From Candidatus Nomurabacteria bacterium RIFCSPHIGHO2_02_FULL_42_19 (GTDB taxonomy: Bacteria; Patescibacteriota; Minisyncoccia; Phycocordibacterales; UBA9973), in NCBI GenBank assembly GCA_001785615.1, contig MFUG01000007.1, positions 1 through 35,932 on the forward strand: a stretch of DNA of 35,932 nucleotides, written 5' to 3'. Both the position numbers and the translations under genes were made by a program. Positions 7,339-15,296 of this stretch are shown here, in pieces (the first letter of the stretch is position 1; every line of letters begins with the position of its first letter). A model generated the notes under the pieces. That model had not been told where the DNA came from. It worked only from the letters and a program-made list of their open reading frames with translations, and did not search any database.

Positions 7339-8658
7339 ATGAGGGATTTTAGGGCATTTTTCAAAGGCAAATCGGTGACTGTAGTCGGTCTGGGGCTTTT
7401 AGGCAAGCGCTTGGGGGATATTGCTTTTCTGGCTCAATGCGGGGCGAAGGTATTGGTAACGGACTTGAAATCCGCTCGGGAACTCACGCCTTCAATAAAA
7501 AAACTCCAAAAATATAATAAACCCGCCAGAGGACGGGCAGGCATACAATATGTTTTAGGCAAGCATCGAATGCAGGACTTTGAAAATTGTGATTTTGTTT
7601 TGAAAGGGCAGGGGGTAGCGCTTGACTCACCCTACATTCTCCACGCAAGAGAAAAGGGGATACCGATAGAAATGGACGAGTCGTTGTTTGTAAAACTTGC
7701 GCCCCAGGTAAAAATAATTGGAGTTACTGGCACAAGAGGAAAAAGCACCACCACTGTTCTCATTTACGAAATTTTGAAACGTGCAGGCATGCGAGTACAT
7801 TTAGGTGGCAATATTCGAGGCACTGCCGCATTATCACTTCTTAAAGAAGTTAAAAAAGGAGATACAGTGGTTCTCGAATTGTCTTCCTGGCAGTTACAGG
7901 GATTCAATGAGGCCAAAATTTCTCCCAACATTTCAGTTTTCACTAATCTAATGTCAGACCACTGGAATTATTATAAAAATAACAGAAAACAATATTTTAT
8001 TGATAAGTCATATATCTATAAATTCCAAAAGAAAGACGATATTCTGATTTTAGGCCCAAGCATGAAAGGGAAAATAAAAAATGTAAAATCTAAAATAATA
8101 AATGCGAATATTAAAAATGTTCCAAAACTTGTCAACCTGCCAGGTCAACATAATCTGGAAAACATTGCTTGTGCCGTGGAAGTGGCAAAAATTCTAAAAA
8201 TTCCAGACAATATAATAAAAAAAACAGTCGAGAATTTTAAGGCCTTACAAGGAAGGTTGAAACTGGTTAGAAATATTCGCGGAGTTAAGATTTACAATGA
8301 TACAAATTCAACAACCCCAGAAGCAACTACTGCCGCCCTTAATTCTTTTAAACACAAAATAGTTTTAATAATGGGTGGCATGGATAAAGGTCCAGAGGTG
8401 AATGATTTAAATAAAATTTTATCAAATAAAACAAAAAAGATTTTTCTTACTCCTGGTTCCGGAAGCGAAAAGATAGAGAATACAAAGGCGAATATTGTAA
8501 AAGTTGCAAATCTGAAAGATGCCATAAATAAATCAATAAAAGTTGCAAAGAAGGGAGACATAATACTTTTTAGTCCCGGTTTCGCCTCTTTCAATATGTT
8601 TAATAACGAATATGACCGAGGAGATAAGTTTATGAAACTAGTCAAGAAATTAAAATAA
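7339..8658 (+). CDS. murD: UDP-N-acetylmuramoylalanine--D-glutamate ligase MurD
   Basis: IGVTGTRGKSTTTVLIYEIL, LELSSWQLQGF, YNDTNSTTPEATTAAL. Confidence 0.95.
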   Translation: MRDFRAFFKGKSVTVVGLGLLGKRLGDIAFLAQCGAKVLVTDLKSARELTPSIKKLQKYNKPARGRAGIQYVLGKHRMQDFENCDFVLKGQGVALDSPYILHAREKGIPIEMDESLFVKLAPQVKIIGVTGTRGKSTTTVLIYEILKRAGMRVHLGGNIRGTAALSLLKEVKKGDTVVLELSSWQLQGFNEAKISPNISVFTNLMSDHWNYYKNNRKQYFIDKSYIYKFQKKDDILILGPSMKGKIKNVKSKIINANIKNVPKLVNLPGQHNLENIACAVEVAKILKIPDNIIKKTVENFKALQGRLKLVRNIRGVKIYNDTNSTTPEATTAALNSFKHKIVLIMGGMDKGPEVNDLNKILSNKTKKIFLTPGSGSEKIENTKANIVKVANLKDAINKSIKVAKKGDIILFSPGFASFNMFNNEYDRGDKFMKLVKKLK

Positions 8659-9983
8659 TGCAAAAGAAAAATCAGGTGGATTTATCAAAAGTAAAAAAGA
8701 TTTTCTTTGTCGGTATCGGCGGGATTGGGATTTCAGCCGGGGCACAGCTTGCGTTATCGCGTGGTATGAAGGTACTCGGTCTAAACGATGAAGAGTCCCC
8801 AAAGACCATAGAGCCGCTGCGAGCAGCTGGGGCAATTATTTTTTATATGAACGAAATGAAAAAATTACCTCTAGCTGACTTGTATGTTTACAGCGATGCC
8901 TGGCTTCATCGGGGACCAGAGGTTATTGAAGAGGCAAGGGAGAGGGGTAAACCTGTTTTAAGTTACTTTGAATTTCTAGGAGTTGTTGCGAAAGAATATA
9001 AAGTCATCGCCATCGCGGGCACGCACGGCAAGACCACGACCACGGCTATGGTGGCCGGAATTTTAATTGACGCCGGGCTAGACCCGACGGTAGTGGTAGG
9101 ATCTTTTGTTAAAAAATTTGGTAGTAACTTCAGAAAGGGGAGTGGAAAATATTTAGTGCTAGAAGCAGATGAATACAACCGCCACTTCTTAAATTTCAAT
9201 CCATTTATCACTGTGGTCACAAATATTGAAGCCGACCACTTGGACTATTATAAAGATTTGGCTGATGTTCAAAATGCCTTCGGACAACTTATTGCTCAAA
9301 CAGAAAACACGGTGATTTACAATTCCAAAGACACCAGTACCCATGTACTAGTACATGATAACAAAATAAAAGTAGTCGATTACATAAAATATCTAGACAG
9401 AGTGCCCAAGCTCTCGGTGCCCGGAGAACATAATCGTAAAAATGCAGCCGCGGCTCTGGCAGTGGCGGACTTTTTAAGTATTAATCAAAAAATTGCGCAG
9501 AAATCCCTCGCCGAATTTGCCGGTACCTGGCGTCGCCTGGAAAAAAGAGGGCAGACAGAGTCCGGCACAATTGTTTATGATGATTATGCTCACCATCCCA
9601 CGGAAATCCGGGCAAGCATTGAAGCCCTGCGCGAACTTTACCCTGAGCGTGGCGAAAGGCAAAAAAATATAACCATACTTTTCCAGCCACACCTCTACAG
9701 CAGAACCAAAATGCTTTTTGACGATTTCGCGAAAAGTTTCAAAGGGGCGGACCGAGTATTACTGCTGCCCATCTATTTCGCCAGAGAAGAAAAGGATGAG
9801 AATGTTTCTAGCGAGAAATTAGCCAAGGCCATAACCAAAGAGGGGCAGAAAGCGGAGGCCTATCCTACCTTTCCAGCCGCGGAGGAAGCTATTTTGGCCT
9901 TAAATCTTGGGCCCAAAGATGTATTGGTGACCATGGGGGCGGGCGAAGCATATAAAGTGGCGGACAAAGTCCTCCAGTTTTAA
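8658..9983 (+). CDS. murC: UDP-N-acetylmuramate--L-alanine ligase MurC
   Basis: VGIGGIGISAGAQLAL, AGTHGKTTTTAM, EADEYNRHFL, YDDYAHHPTEIRAS. Overlaps the murD stop. Confidence 0.96.
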   Translation: MQKKNQVDLSKVKKIFFVGIGGIGISAGAQLALSRGMKVLGLNDEESPKTIEPLRAAGAIIFYMNEMKKLPLADLYVYSDAWLHRGPEVIEEARERGKPVLSYFEFLGVVAKEYKVIAIAGTHGKTTTTAMVAGILIDAGLDPTVVVGSFVKKFGSNFRKGSGKYLVLEADEYNRHFLNFNPFITVVTNIEADHLDYYKDLADVQNAFGQLIAQTENTVIYNSKDTSTHVLVHDNKIKVVDYIKYLDRVPKLSVPGEHNRKNAAAALAVADFLSINQKIAQKSLAEFAGTWRRLEKRGQTESGTIVYDDYAHHPTEIRASIEALRELYPERGERQKNITILFQPHLYSRTKMLFDDFAKSFKGADRVLLLPIYFAREEKDENVSSEKLAKAITKEGQKAEAYPTFPAAEEAILALNLGPKDVLVTMGAGEAYKVADKVLQF

Positions 9984-9986
9984 CTA

Positions 9987-10078
9987 TTGACTTTTTAACC
10001 CAAATATGCTAGTATATAAGAGTAACCCTATTTATAGGTACTAATCTCTTTTTGCCTTATAAATAAAGGGTTTTTTCG
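9987..10078 (+). promoter_or_regulatory. promoter plus leader with terminator-like hairpin (candidate attenuator)
   Basis: TTGACT-17-TAGTAT, then ccctatttatagg...ccttataaataaaggg-tttttt, well before the start codon. Confidence 0.5.
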
Positions 10079-10127
10079 TTTAAGACGAATTTCAGGCCTG
10101 AAGTTGGCGGAGCACATACCGCCACTT

Positions 10128-10772
10128 ATGAAGAATACAAAATTAATACGTTTCGTGGAGTCGTTTATTCTTTTACCCATAACAACAATGTCAACAGTGC
10201 CCCTAGGCCCTATCGCCCAAGGCACCCTTAATATTGTTCAAGATTCTTGGGCTCCCCAAACTGTATTTTCGCAAAAACTAAATAGCGCCTATGATGCTCT
10301 AGCTCTTAATAATAATCAGAGTGGAGAGGCCTTGATGGAAAAGGTCCGAGAGTCCAAGGCCGAGTCCATCGATGCTTATTTCGGGTCGCACAGTGTGCCG
10401 CTCGAAGGTATGGGCATGAAGATGGTACTTGAAGCCGAGAAAAACGAACTTGACTGGCGTCTTCTTCCGGCTATTGCCATGCGAGAATCAACCGGCGGAA
10501 AGTTTGCTTGTAAACGTGCTACCCACAATCCTTTCGGTTGGGGTTCTTGCAAGATTAACTTCAAGTCAACCGAGGAAGCTATCGAAACAGTAGCCAGAAA
10601 CTTGGGAGGTAATAATCCAAAGACGGCTAGACACTATGACGACAAGACCACTCTGCAAATTCTCCACGCTTACAACCCGCCTTCCATCGTGCCTCGTTAT
10701 GCTTCACAGGTGCTATCGATCATGGATAAGATTGGAGACGAAAATCTAGGAGCAAAAAATATTACTGCTTAA
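10128..10772 (+). CDS. exported cell-wall hydrolase-like protein (glucosaminidase/lysozyme-like fold)
   Basis: Hydrophobic N-terminus; WRLLPAIAMRESTGGKFACKRATHNPFGWGSCKINFKSTEEAIETVARNLGG resembles lytic enzymes. ATG at 10128 preferred to TTG at 10104. Confidence 0.6.
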   Translation: MKNTKLIRFVESFILLPITTMSTVPLGPIAQGTLNIVQDSWAPQTVFSQKLNSAYDALALNNNQSGEALMEKVRESKAESIDAYFGSHSVPLEGMGMKMVLEAEKNELDWRLLPAIAMRESTGGKFACKRATHNPFGWGSCKINFKSTEEAIETVARNLGGNNPKTARHYDDKTTLQILHAYNPPSIVPRYASQVLSIMDKIGDENLGAKNITA

Positions 10773-10775
10773 ACT

Positions 10776-10803
10776 AAAAATCCCCCGAGAGGGGGATTTT
10801 TAG
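10776..10803 (+). terminator. intrinsic terminator
   Basis: aaaaatcccccgagagggggattttt. Confidence 0.9.
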
Positions 10804-10810
10804 GTTTTAC

Positions 10811-12121
10811 CTATTTTTTTAATTTATCTAAGTAATTTTTATATTCCTGGTTTAGACTTTCATCCAATGGTTTTTTATCCACAACCACCCATTTGTAAAA
10901 AATATCAGAAGCCTCCATGGCTCTTTTGCCGATTGCCCTTAATTCATCTTCGGTTAATGTATAAAGCGACTCGAATTCTTTCCCGGATACATCATGTAAT
11001 ATAGAAGTCAAAGTTTCGCCCACAAGTCTTCGATATGGATCAGTTAAACCTGTCCAATTGAAGATGCTATATAGGGCTACCTTAGGCCGACCACCGTAAA
11101 GTGGTTTTATTAAACCCCTCATTTCTAAAATCATTGCCTTCGGAGCGTTTTCTGCGTTCATTTTTGCCTCACTTATTTCGTCTACTCCGTCGAGCACATG
11201 TTGTTCTTCATGCTCAAACGATGTTTGCATAATCAATCTTTGAATTTCTGCTACAGCATTAGGCCCCCTATATCCTCCAAAAGCGGTTTGTCGGGCTAAA
11301 TCTCTTGCGCTCTGGGGGCTATCCTGTAAATTCCTAAGGATATTTTCAGCCGAACCCGCGTAACCTTGTTTATATTGAATAAGCTTTATCTGTCCGTCTT
11401 CTCTGCGTGTGTCAGCCGTAAATCCTGTGGGACTGCTCTCGTATTGCTTCTTTTCATCCTTAGGGTCTGACCCTCCGACTAAAATATATTCATAATCCTG
11501 TTTTTTCTCATTATTGGAAGCTGTTCTTTTTTCTTTTCGTTCAATCTTACCCACAGTAACCGCCACAAAGCCAATTTCTCTATTTTTCCAGACGCCCCTT
11601 GTTGGCAGAGCAGAGAAAAAGTATCCTTGTTGTTCAAGTATATCTCGCAATGGTTGTACGGCTGTTAATAATTGAGCAGCCTTTGCGTCTTTTGGAATCT
11701 CTGATAATTTCGTATCTATGTTGATTCTCTGTATCCAAGAATTATAAATCTCTACAAATTTTTCTAACCCCTCATCTTCTCCAAAATTTCCCTTAAGGTT
11801 TTCAAACCATGCATTATATTCTTTTATCACCCCTAAAACCCCTTCAAGTGGCGACACTTTTTCCCGGGACTCTGTTTTTCTTCCCAAAAAAGTTTTTACT
11901 CCAAGTACTGCAATACCTATACCCCCAGCCACTAGGGCAGACTTTTTTAGCATTTCTCTACGAGGAATTTTTTTTAGTTCTTTGAGTTTTATTTCCTGAG
12001 GGTTTTTAAGATTACGGGATTTACGAAGTTCCTCTAAGCGGGCAATTTCAGCTCGAATTTTTGCCAATTGTAATTTGGGAACAAAAAATCCTTTTTCCTT
12101 TCCTATATTTTTTCCTTCCAT
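10811..12121 (-). CDS. membrane-anchored/exported protein with HEXXH motif
   Basis: RREMLKKSALVAGGIGIAVLGV signal/anchor; TSFEHEEQHVLDG contains HEEQH. TATAAT 7 nt before ATG. Confidence 0.6.
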   Translation of the reverse strand: MEGKNIGKEKGFFVPKLQLAKIRAEIARLEELRKSRNLKNPQEIKLKELKKIPRREMLKKSALVAGGIGIAVLGVKTFLGRKTESREKVSPLEGVLGVIKEYNAWFENLKGNFGEDEGLEKFVEIYNSWIQRINIDTKLSEIPKDAKAAQLLTAVQPLRDILEQQGYFFSALPTRGVWKNREIGFVAVTVGKIERKEKRTASNNEKKQDYEYILVGGSDPKDEKKQYESSPTGFTADTRREDGQIKLIQYKQGYAGSAENILRNLQDSPQSARDLARQTAFGGYRGPNAVAEIQRLIMQTSFEHEEQHVLDGVDEISEAKMNAENAPKAMILEMRGLIKPLYGGRPKVALYSIFNWTGLTDPYRRLVGETLTSILHDVSGKEFESLYTLTEDELRAIGKRAMEASDIFYKWVVVDKKPLDESLNQEYKNYLDKLKK

Positions 12122-12142
12122 TTTTTACATTATACAGTATTT

Positions 12143-13234
12143 CTACTCCAGGTGCATCAGGGTCATCTTGTGATCTTTGGGCTCAAATAAGGTGATCTGG
12201 AAATTATAATTCTTGCCGAGTTCTAATTTCTCGCGCAGTTTGGTTTCCGTTCCGAAAGTAGAATTGTGTACCAGGCCCGCTACGCCCTCCTTGATAGATA
12301 CCAAGGCGCCGTGCTTGTTGTATTTGATAACCACCCCTTTGATGATATCTCCCTTTTTCAACTTACCCTCAAATTCTTTCCAAGGATTTTCCTTCAGCGC
12401 CTTGATGGAGAGTGAAATTTTGCCGTCCTTTATTTCAATTACTTTGGCGCGGACAGTGTCTCCTACCTTAAACATGGTGCGAGGGTCTTCCACCAGGCCC
12501 CAATCCAGTTCCGAAATATGCACCAGTCCTTCCAGTCCGTCTTCCAGCTTCAGAAATACGCCGAAGTCCACAATACCTGCGACAATACACTCAAGCTCGT
12601 CGCCTACAGTGTACTTGCTTAGGATCTCCTTTTTCTCTTCTGGGTTGTTGTCCTTTTCAGAGAAGATAAGTTTGCCTTCTTTCGGTAGGGTGGAAATAAT
12701 CATGACTGAAATTTTCTGTCCCACCAATTTCTTCAACTCTTTCAAAATTTTATCTTTATCTGAATCCAGCACGCGAGGATAGTGCTCGGCTTTGAGCTGG
12801 GAAGCAGGCAAGAATCCTTGAATACCTTGCCACTCTAATATTAGTCCTCCCTTGTTCGCATCTTTTATTTCCAAATCCAGAACTGTCTTTGACTTGATGG
12901 CCTTCTCTGCTTCACTCCACATCAGCGCCTGCTTGGCTTCCTTGAGGGAGAGTTCTGTGTAGCCATCTTCATTTTCTGTTTCGACGACTTTCGCTTTGAT
13001 GATGTCGCCAAGGGCGATCTTTTTTATGATGTCTTTAGCGTTAATAAATTCGCGACCGTAAATTATGCCTGTGCCGTAGGGCGAGAGGTCAACATAGACA
13101 GACGACTTTTTAATCATGATCACCGGGCCTTCTATCAAGGAGTCCACTTTCGGTCTCTGACCGCTCCTATCCACTATAGAATTCAGCACCAAGTTTTCCT
13201 TGAAATTTTCTTCTACTGTGTCTTCTTTAATCAT
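12143..13234 (-). CDS. rpsA: 30S ribosomal protein S1 (about four S1 domains)
   Basis: Repeated S1/OB motifs, e.g. VGDELECIVAGIVDFGVFLKLEDGLEGLVHISELDW. Confidence 0.92.
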   Translation of the reverse strand: MIKEDTVEENFKENLVLNSIVDRSGQRPKVDSLIEGPVIMIKKSSVYVDLSPYGTGIIYGREFINAKDIIKKIALGDIIKAKVVETENEDGYTELSLKEAKQALMWSEAEKAIKSKTVLDLEIKDANKGGLILEWQGIQGFLPASQLKAEHYPRVLDSDKDKILKELKKLVGQKISVMIISTLPKEGKLIFSEKDNNPEEKKEILSKYTVGDELECIVAGIVDFGVFLKLEDGLEGLVHISELDWGLVEDPRTMFKVGDTVRAKVIEIKDGKISLSIKALKENPWKEFEGKLKKGDIIKGVVIKYNKHGALVSIKEGVAGLVHNSTFGTETKLREKLELGKNYNFQITLFEPKDHKMTLMHLE

Positions 13235-13302
13235 AATAATTTTTTATTTTTGGCTATAAATTAAAACATCCGCCACAAAGCGGATATAAGGCCTAGGTTT
13301 CT

Positions 13303-13336
13303 CTCCGACCTTCGTCGGAGTCCGACTTTGGTCGGA
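13303..13336. repeat. intergenic tandem palindromic element
   Basis: CTCCGAC-CTTC-GTCGGAG-TCCGAC-TTTG-GTCGGA. Confidence 0.9.
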
Positions 13337-13378
13337 CCGACTGATCTGAAAGGGGTTACCCTAAATCCATGCTTTTAA

Positions 13379-13422
13379 TCCCGACGCCTAAAGGGTCGGG
13401 ACCCCGACTTTTTACGTCGGGG
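13379..13422. repeat. intergenic tandem palindromic element
   Basis: TCCCGAC..GTCGGGA-CCCCGAC..GTCGGGG. Confidence 0.9.
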
Positions 13423-13560
13423 TATAATTCAGTTGTGAATGCATACTACTATAAGTACGCAAAAATGGCAACCATCACATTGACTAGGATTTTTATAGTT
13501 GTAATATCTAGAAAGTACTAGTTCCCGCGCTCGGCGGCACCGAGCAGGAAGGAGGCAAAT

Positions 13561-13812
13561 ATGAGCCGGAAGCGTGCACGGTGGATCGGGTCGATATTGT
13601 TCTACCTGATCCTGACAGCTGGTCTATTTTTTTACGTATCTCAACGGCCATGGGACGTAAATTCGAGGGTGGCAATTGCACTGTGGGTTCTCGCATCCTT
13701 TGGCGTCGGCGTCGTGGTGTTTCTAATCTACGACAGGCCAAGACGGAAGCCACAGACGCAGGTACGTGCGGAGCGGCGCTCGCGACGCCTAATGGAAAGG
13801 AGGAAGACATGA
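13561..13812 (+). CDS. small GC-rich membrane protein (2 TM)
   Basis: 83 aa with two hydrophobic segments; AAGGAGG SD; hairpin GCTCGG..CCGAGC upstream; promoter TTGACT-16-TAATAT. Confidence 0.7.
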   Translation: MSRKRARWIGSILFYLILTAGLFFYVSQRPWDVNSRVAIALWVLASFGVGVVVFLIYDRPRRKPQTQVRAERRSRRLMERRKT

Positions 13813-13934
13813 AATACTACCCGCCACGCTGGATGAGCGCAGTGGGTCGGCTTGTCTTGCTGATGAGCGCAATCGGCCTGTTGTGGTTGCTGGTTTGGCT
13901 CAAAGGCGGGCACATCGCGTTTCCCAAGGGCTAG
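13809..13934 (+). CDS. small GC-rich membrane protein, 41 aa
   Basis: AAAGGAGG SD; ATGA overlap with the previous stop; one TM: MKYYPPRWMSAVGRLVLLMSAIGLLWLLVWLKGGHIAFPKG. Confidence 0.6.
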   Translation: MKYYPPRWMSAVGRLVLLMSAIGLLWLLVWLKGGHIAFPKG

Positions 13935-13972
13935 CACCCGCGCTCGGCGGTTCCGAGCAGCAGGAGGGCGAA

Positions 13973-14121
13973 TGAGTAAACGAGGAAGGGAGTACTTCAA
14001 AGACGGGACGCCGATGCTGACGCCGTTCGAGACGTTCATGGTTTGGGGTTCTCTGGTGGCGGGTATAGTAGTGTTCTTGATCAAGCACTACCGACCAGAG
14101 TGGCTTCCGTTTCATTTTTAG
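13973..14121 (+). pseudogene. apparently frameshifted small membrane ORF
   Basis: SD AGGAGGG precedes ATG at 13973, but that frame stops early. The TM-encoding frame (RGREYFKDGTPMLTPFETFMVWGSLVAGIVVFLIKHYRPEWLPFHF*) is offset by one base. Confidence 0.4.
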
Positions 14122-14169
14122 CCATCCCCGCGCTCGGCGGTTCCCGAGCACATCAAAAAGGAGGGGCCG

Positions 14170-14271
14170 ATGGCCCAACCGAAACGGTCGCCGCCCTGGA
14201 AGGACGACGGCCGATTTCAATTTTTGCCCTATCTTTTTGTCCAATTTTTTGCTATATGGAGTACCATATAG
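14170..14271 (+). CDS. small ORF, 33 aa, fourth SD-bearing unit of the GC-rich cassette
   Basis: AAGGAGG SD plus upstream GCTCGG hairpin; MAQPKRSPPWKDDGRFQFLPYLFVQFFAIWSTI. Confidence 0.4.
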   Translation: MAQPKRSPPWKDDGRFQFLPYLFVQFFAIWSTI

Positions 14272-14344
14272 CATCGGCATTCGGACAAACTAAAAGCAAA
14301 AAAAGCTTTTGATTTGCTCCTCATTTGATGCTATAATTAATAGA

Positions 14345-14971
14345 ATGATAATCACATATTTCGGCAAGCAGTTTTTCAAGATTGGCCAAGGGGAAATGGT
14401 TCTGGCCTTCAACCCTGTCAGCAAAAGCTCGAAGTCCGGTGTTTCCGCGCACTTCGGTGCGGACATTGCTCTTGTCACCACTAATCATCCTGACTACAAT
14501 GGAGTGGAGCAGTTAAGTCGTGGCGAGCGGACACCTTTCACTATTACTGGTCCCGGGGACTATGAAATCAAGGAAATTTTTATTAAGGGTGTGATTTCGG
14601 AGGCGAAAATTGCTGACAAGAAATATATAAACACCATATACTCTCTTTCGGTGGATAATATTAATATTGCATTTTTGGGCGCGCTGTCGGATCCAGAAAT
14701 TTCCAAAGAGGCCCGTGAGGAGATAGACGGTCCGGATATACTTTTTGTCCCCGTAGGAGGAAAGGGGCTACTGGATGCCAAGGCCTCCGCCAAACTCGCT
14801 TCAACCCTGGAGCCGAAAATAATTATCCCGATGGACTACGAAGACGCTTCGCTGAAAGCATTCCTCAAGGAACTGGGAGAAGAAAAGGCCGAGGTGTCCG
14901 AGAAGCTTACGCTTAAGCGTAAAGATATAGAAGGGAAAGAGGGAGAGGTGGTCGTGCTGAACAAATTATAA
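14345..14971 (+). CDS. MBL-fold (metallo-beta-lactamase superfamily) metal-dependent hydrolase-like protein
   Basis: MIITYFGKQFFKIGQGEMVLAFNP...GADIALVTTNHPDYNGVE...GPGDYEIKEIFIKG. TATAAT 7 nt before ATG. Confidence 0.75.
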   Translation: MIITYFGKQFFKIGQGEMVLAFNPVSKSSKSGVSAHFGADIALVTTNHPDYNGVEQLSRGERTPFTITGPGDYEIKEIFIKGVISEAKIADKKYINTIYSLSVDNINIAFLGALSDPEISKEAREEIDGPDILFVPVGGKGLLDAKASAKLASTLEPKIIIPMDYEDASLKAFLKELGEEKAEVSEKLTLKRKDIEGKEGEVVVLNKL

Positions 14972-15035
14972 ATTACGAATTAATAATATTATGACCCATT
15001 CGATAAACTCAGGGTCATGGTGATACAATAGAATC

Positions 15036-15290
15036 ATGAGAAAAATAATTCATCGCCTACGAAGACAACCGGAACATATTCGCACCTACGTTTTACATGC
15101 GCTTACTATCGTCGCCGGAGTCATCCTTTTTTCTCTTTGGGTTTATTCTTTAGGCACGGATTTAACCGCGAAAGATACTCAAGCAGAATTAAAAAATGAT
15201 TTACAGCCGTTTTCCGCCCTGAAAGATAATTTAATTGGCGGTTATAATAGTATTATAGGTCAAGAAGCAGCGCCAGCGGCCGCTTATTAA
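15036..15290 (+). CDS. small single-TM hypothetical protein
   Basis: TACAAT ends 6 nt before ATG; TM segment HALTIVAGVILFSLWVYSLG. Confidence 0.65.
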   Translation: MRKIIHRLRRQPEHIRTYVLHALTIVAGVILFSLWVYSLGTDLTAKDTQAELKNDLQPFSALKDNLIGGYNSIIGQEAAPAAAY

Positions 15291-15296
15291 TTTTTT

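Noticed and set aside
9342-9357. Perfect palindrome CATGTACTAGTACATG in murC
   Set aside because: Real palindrome, but short and compatible with a normal MurC peptide (HVLVH); could be chance. Not enough to claim an element.
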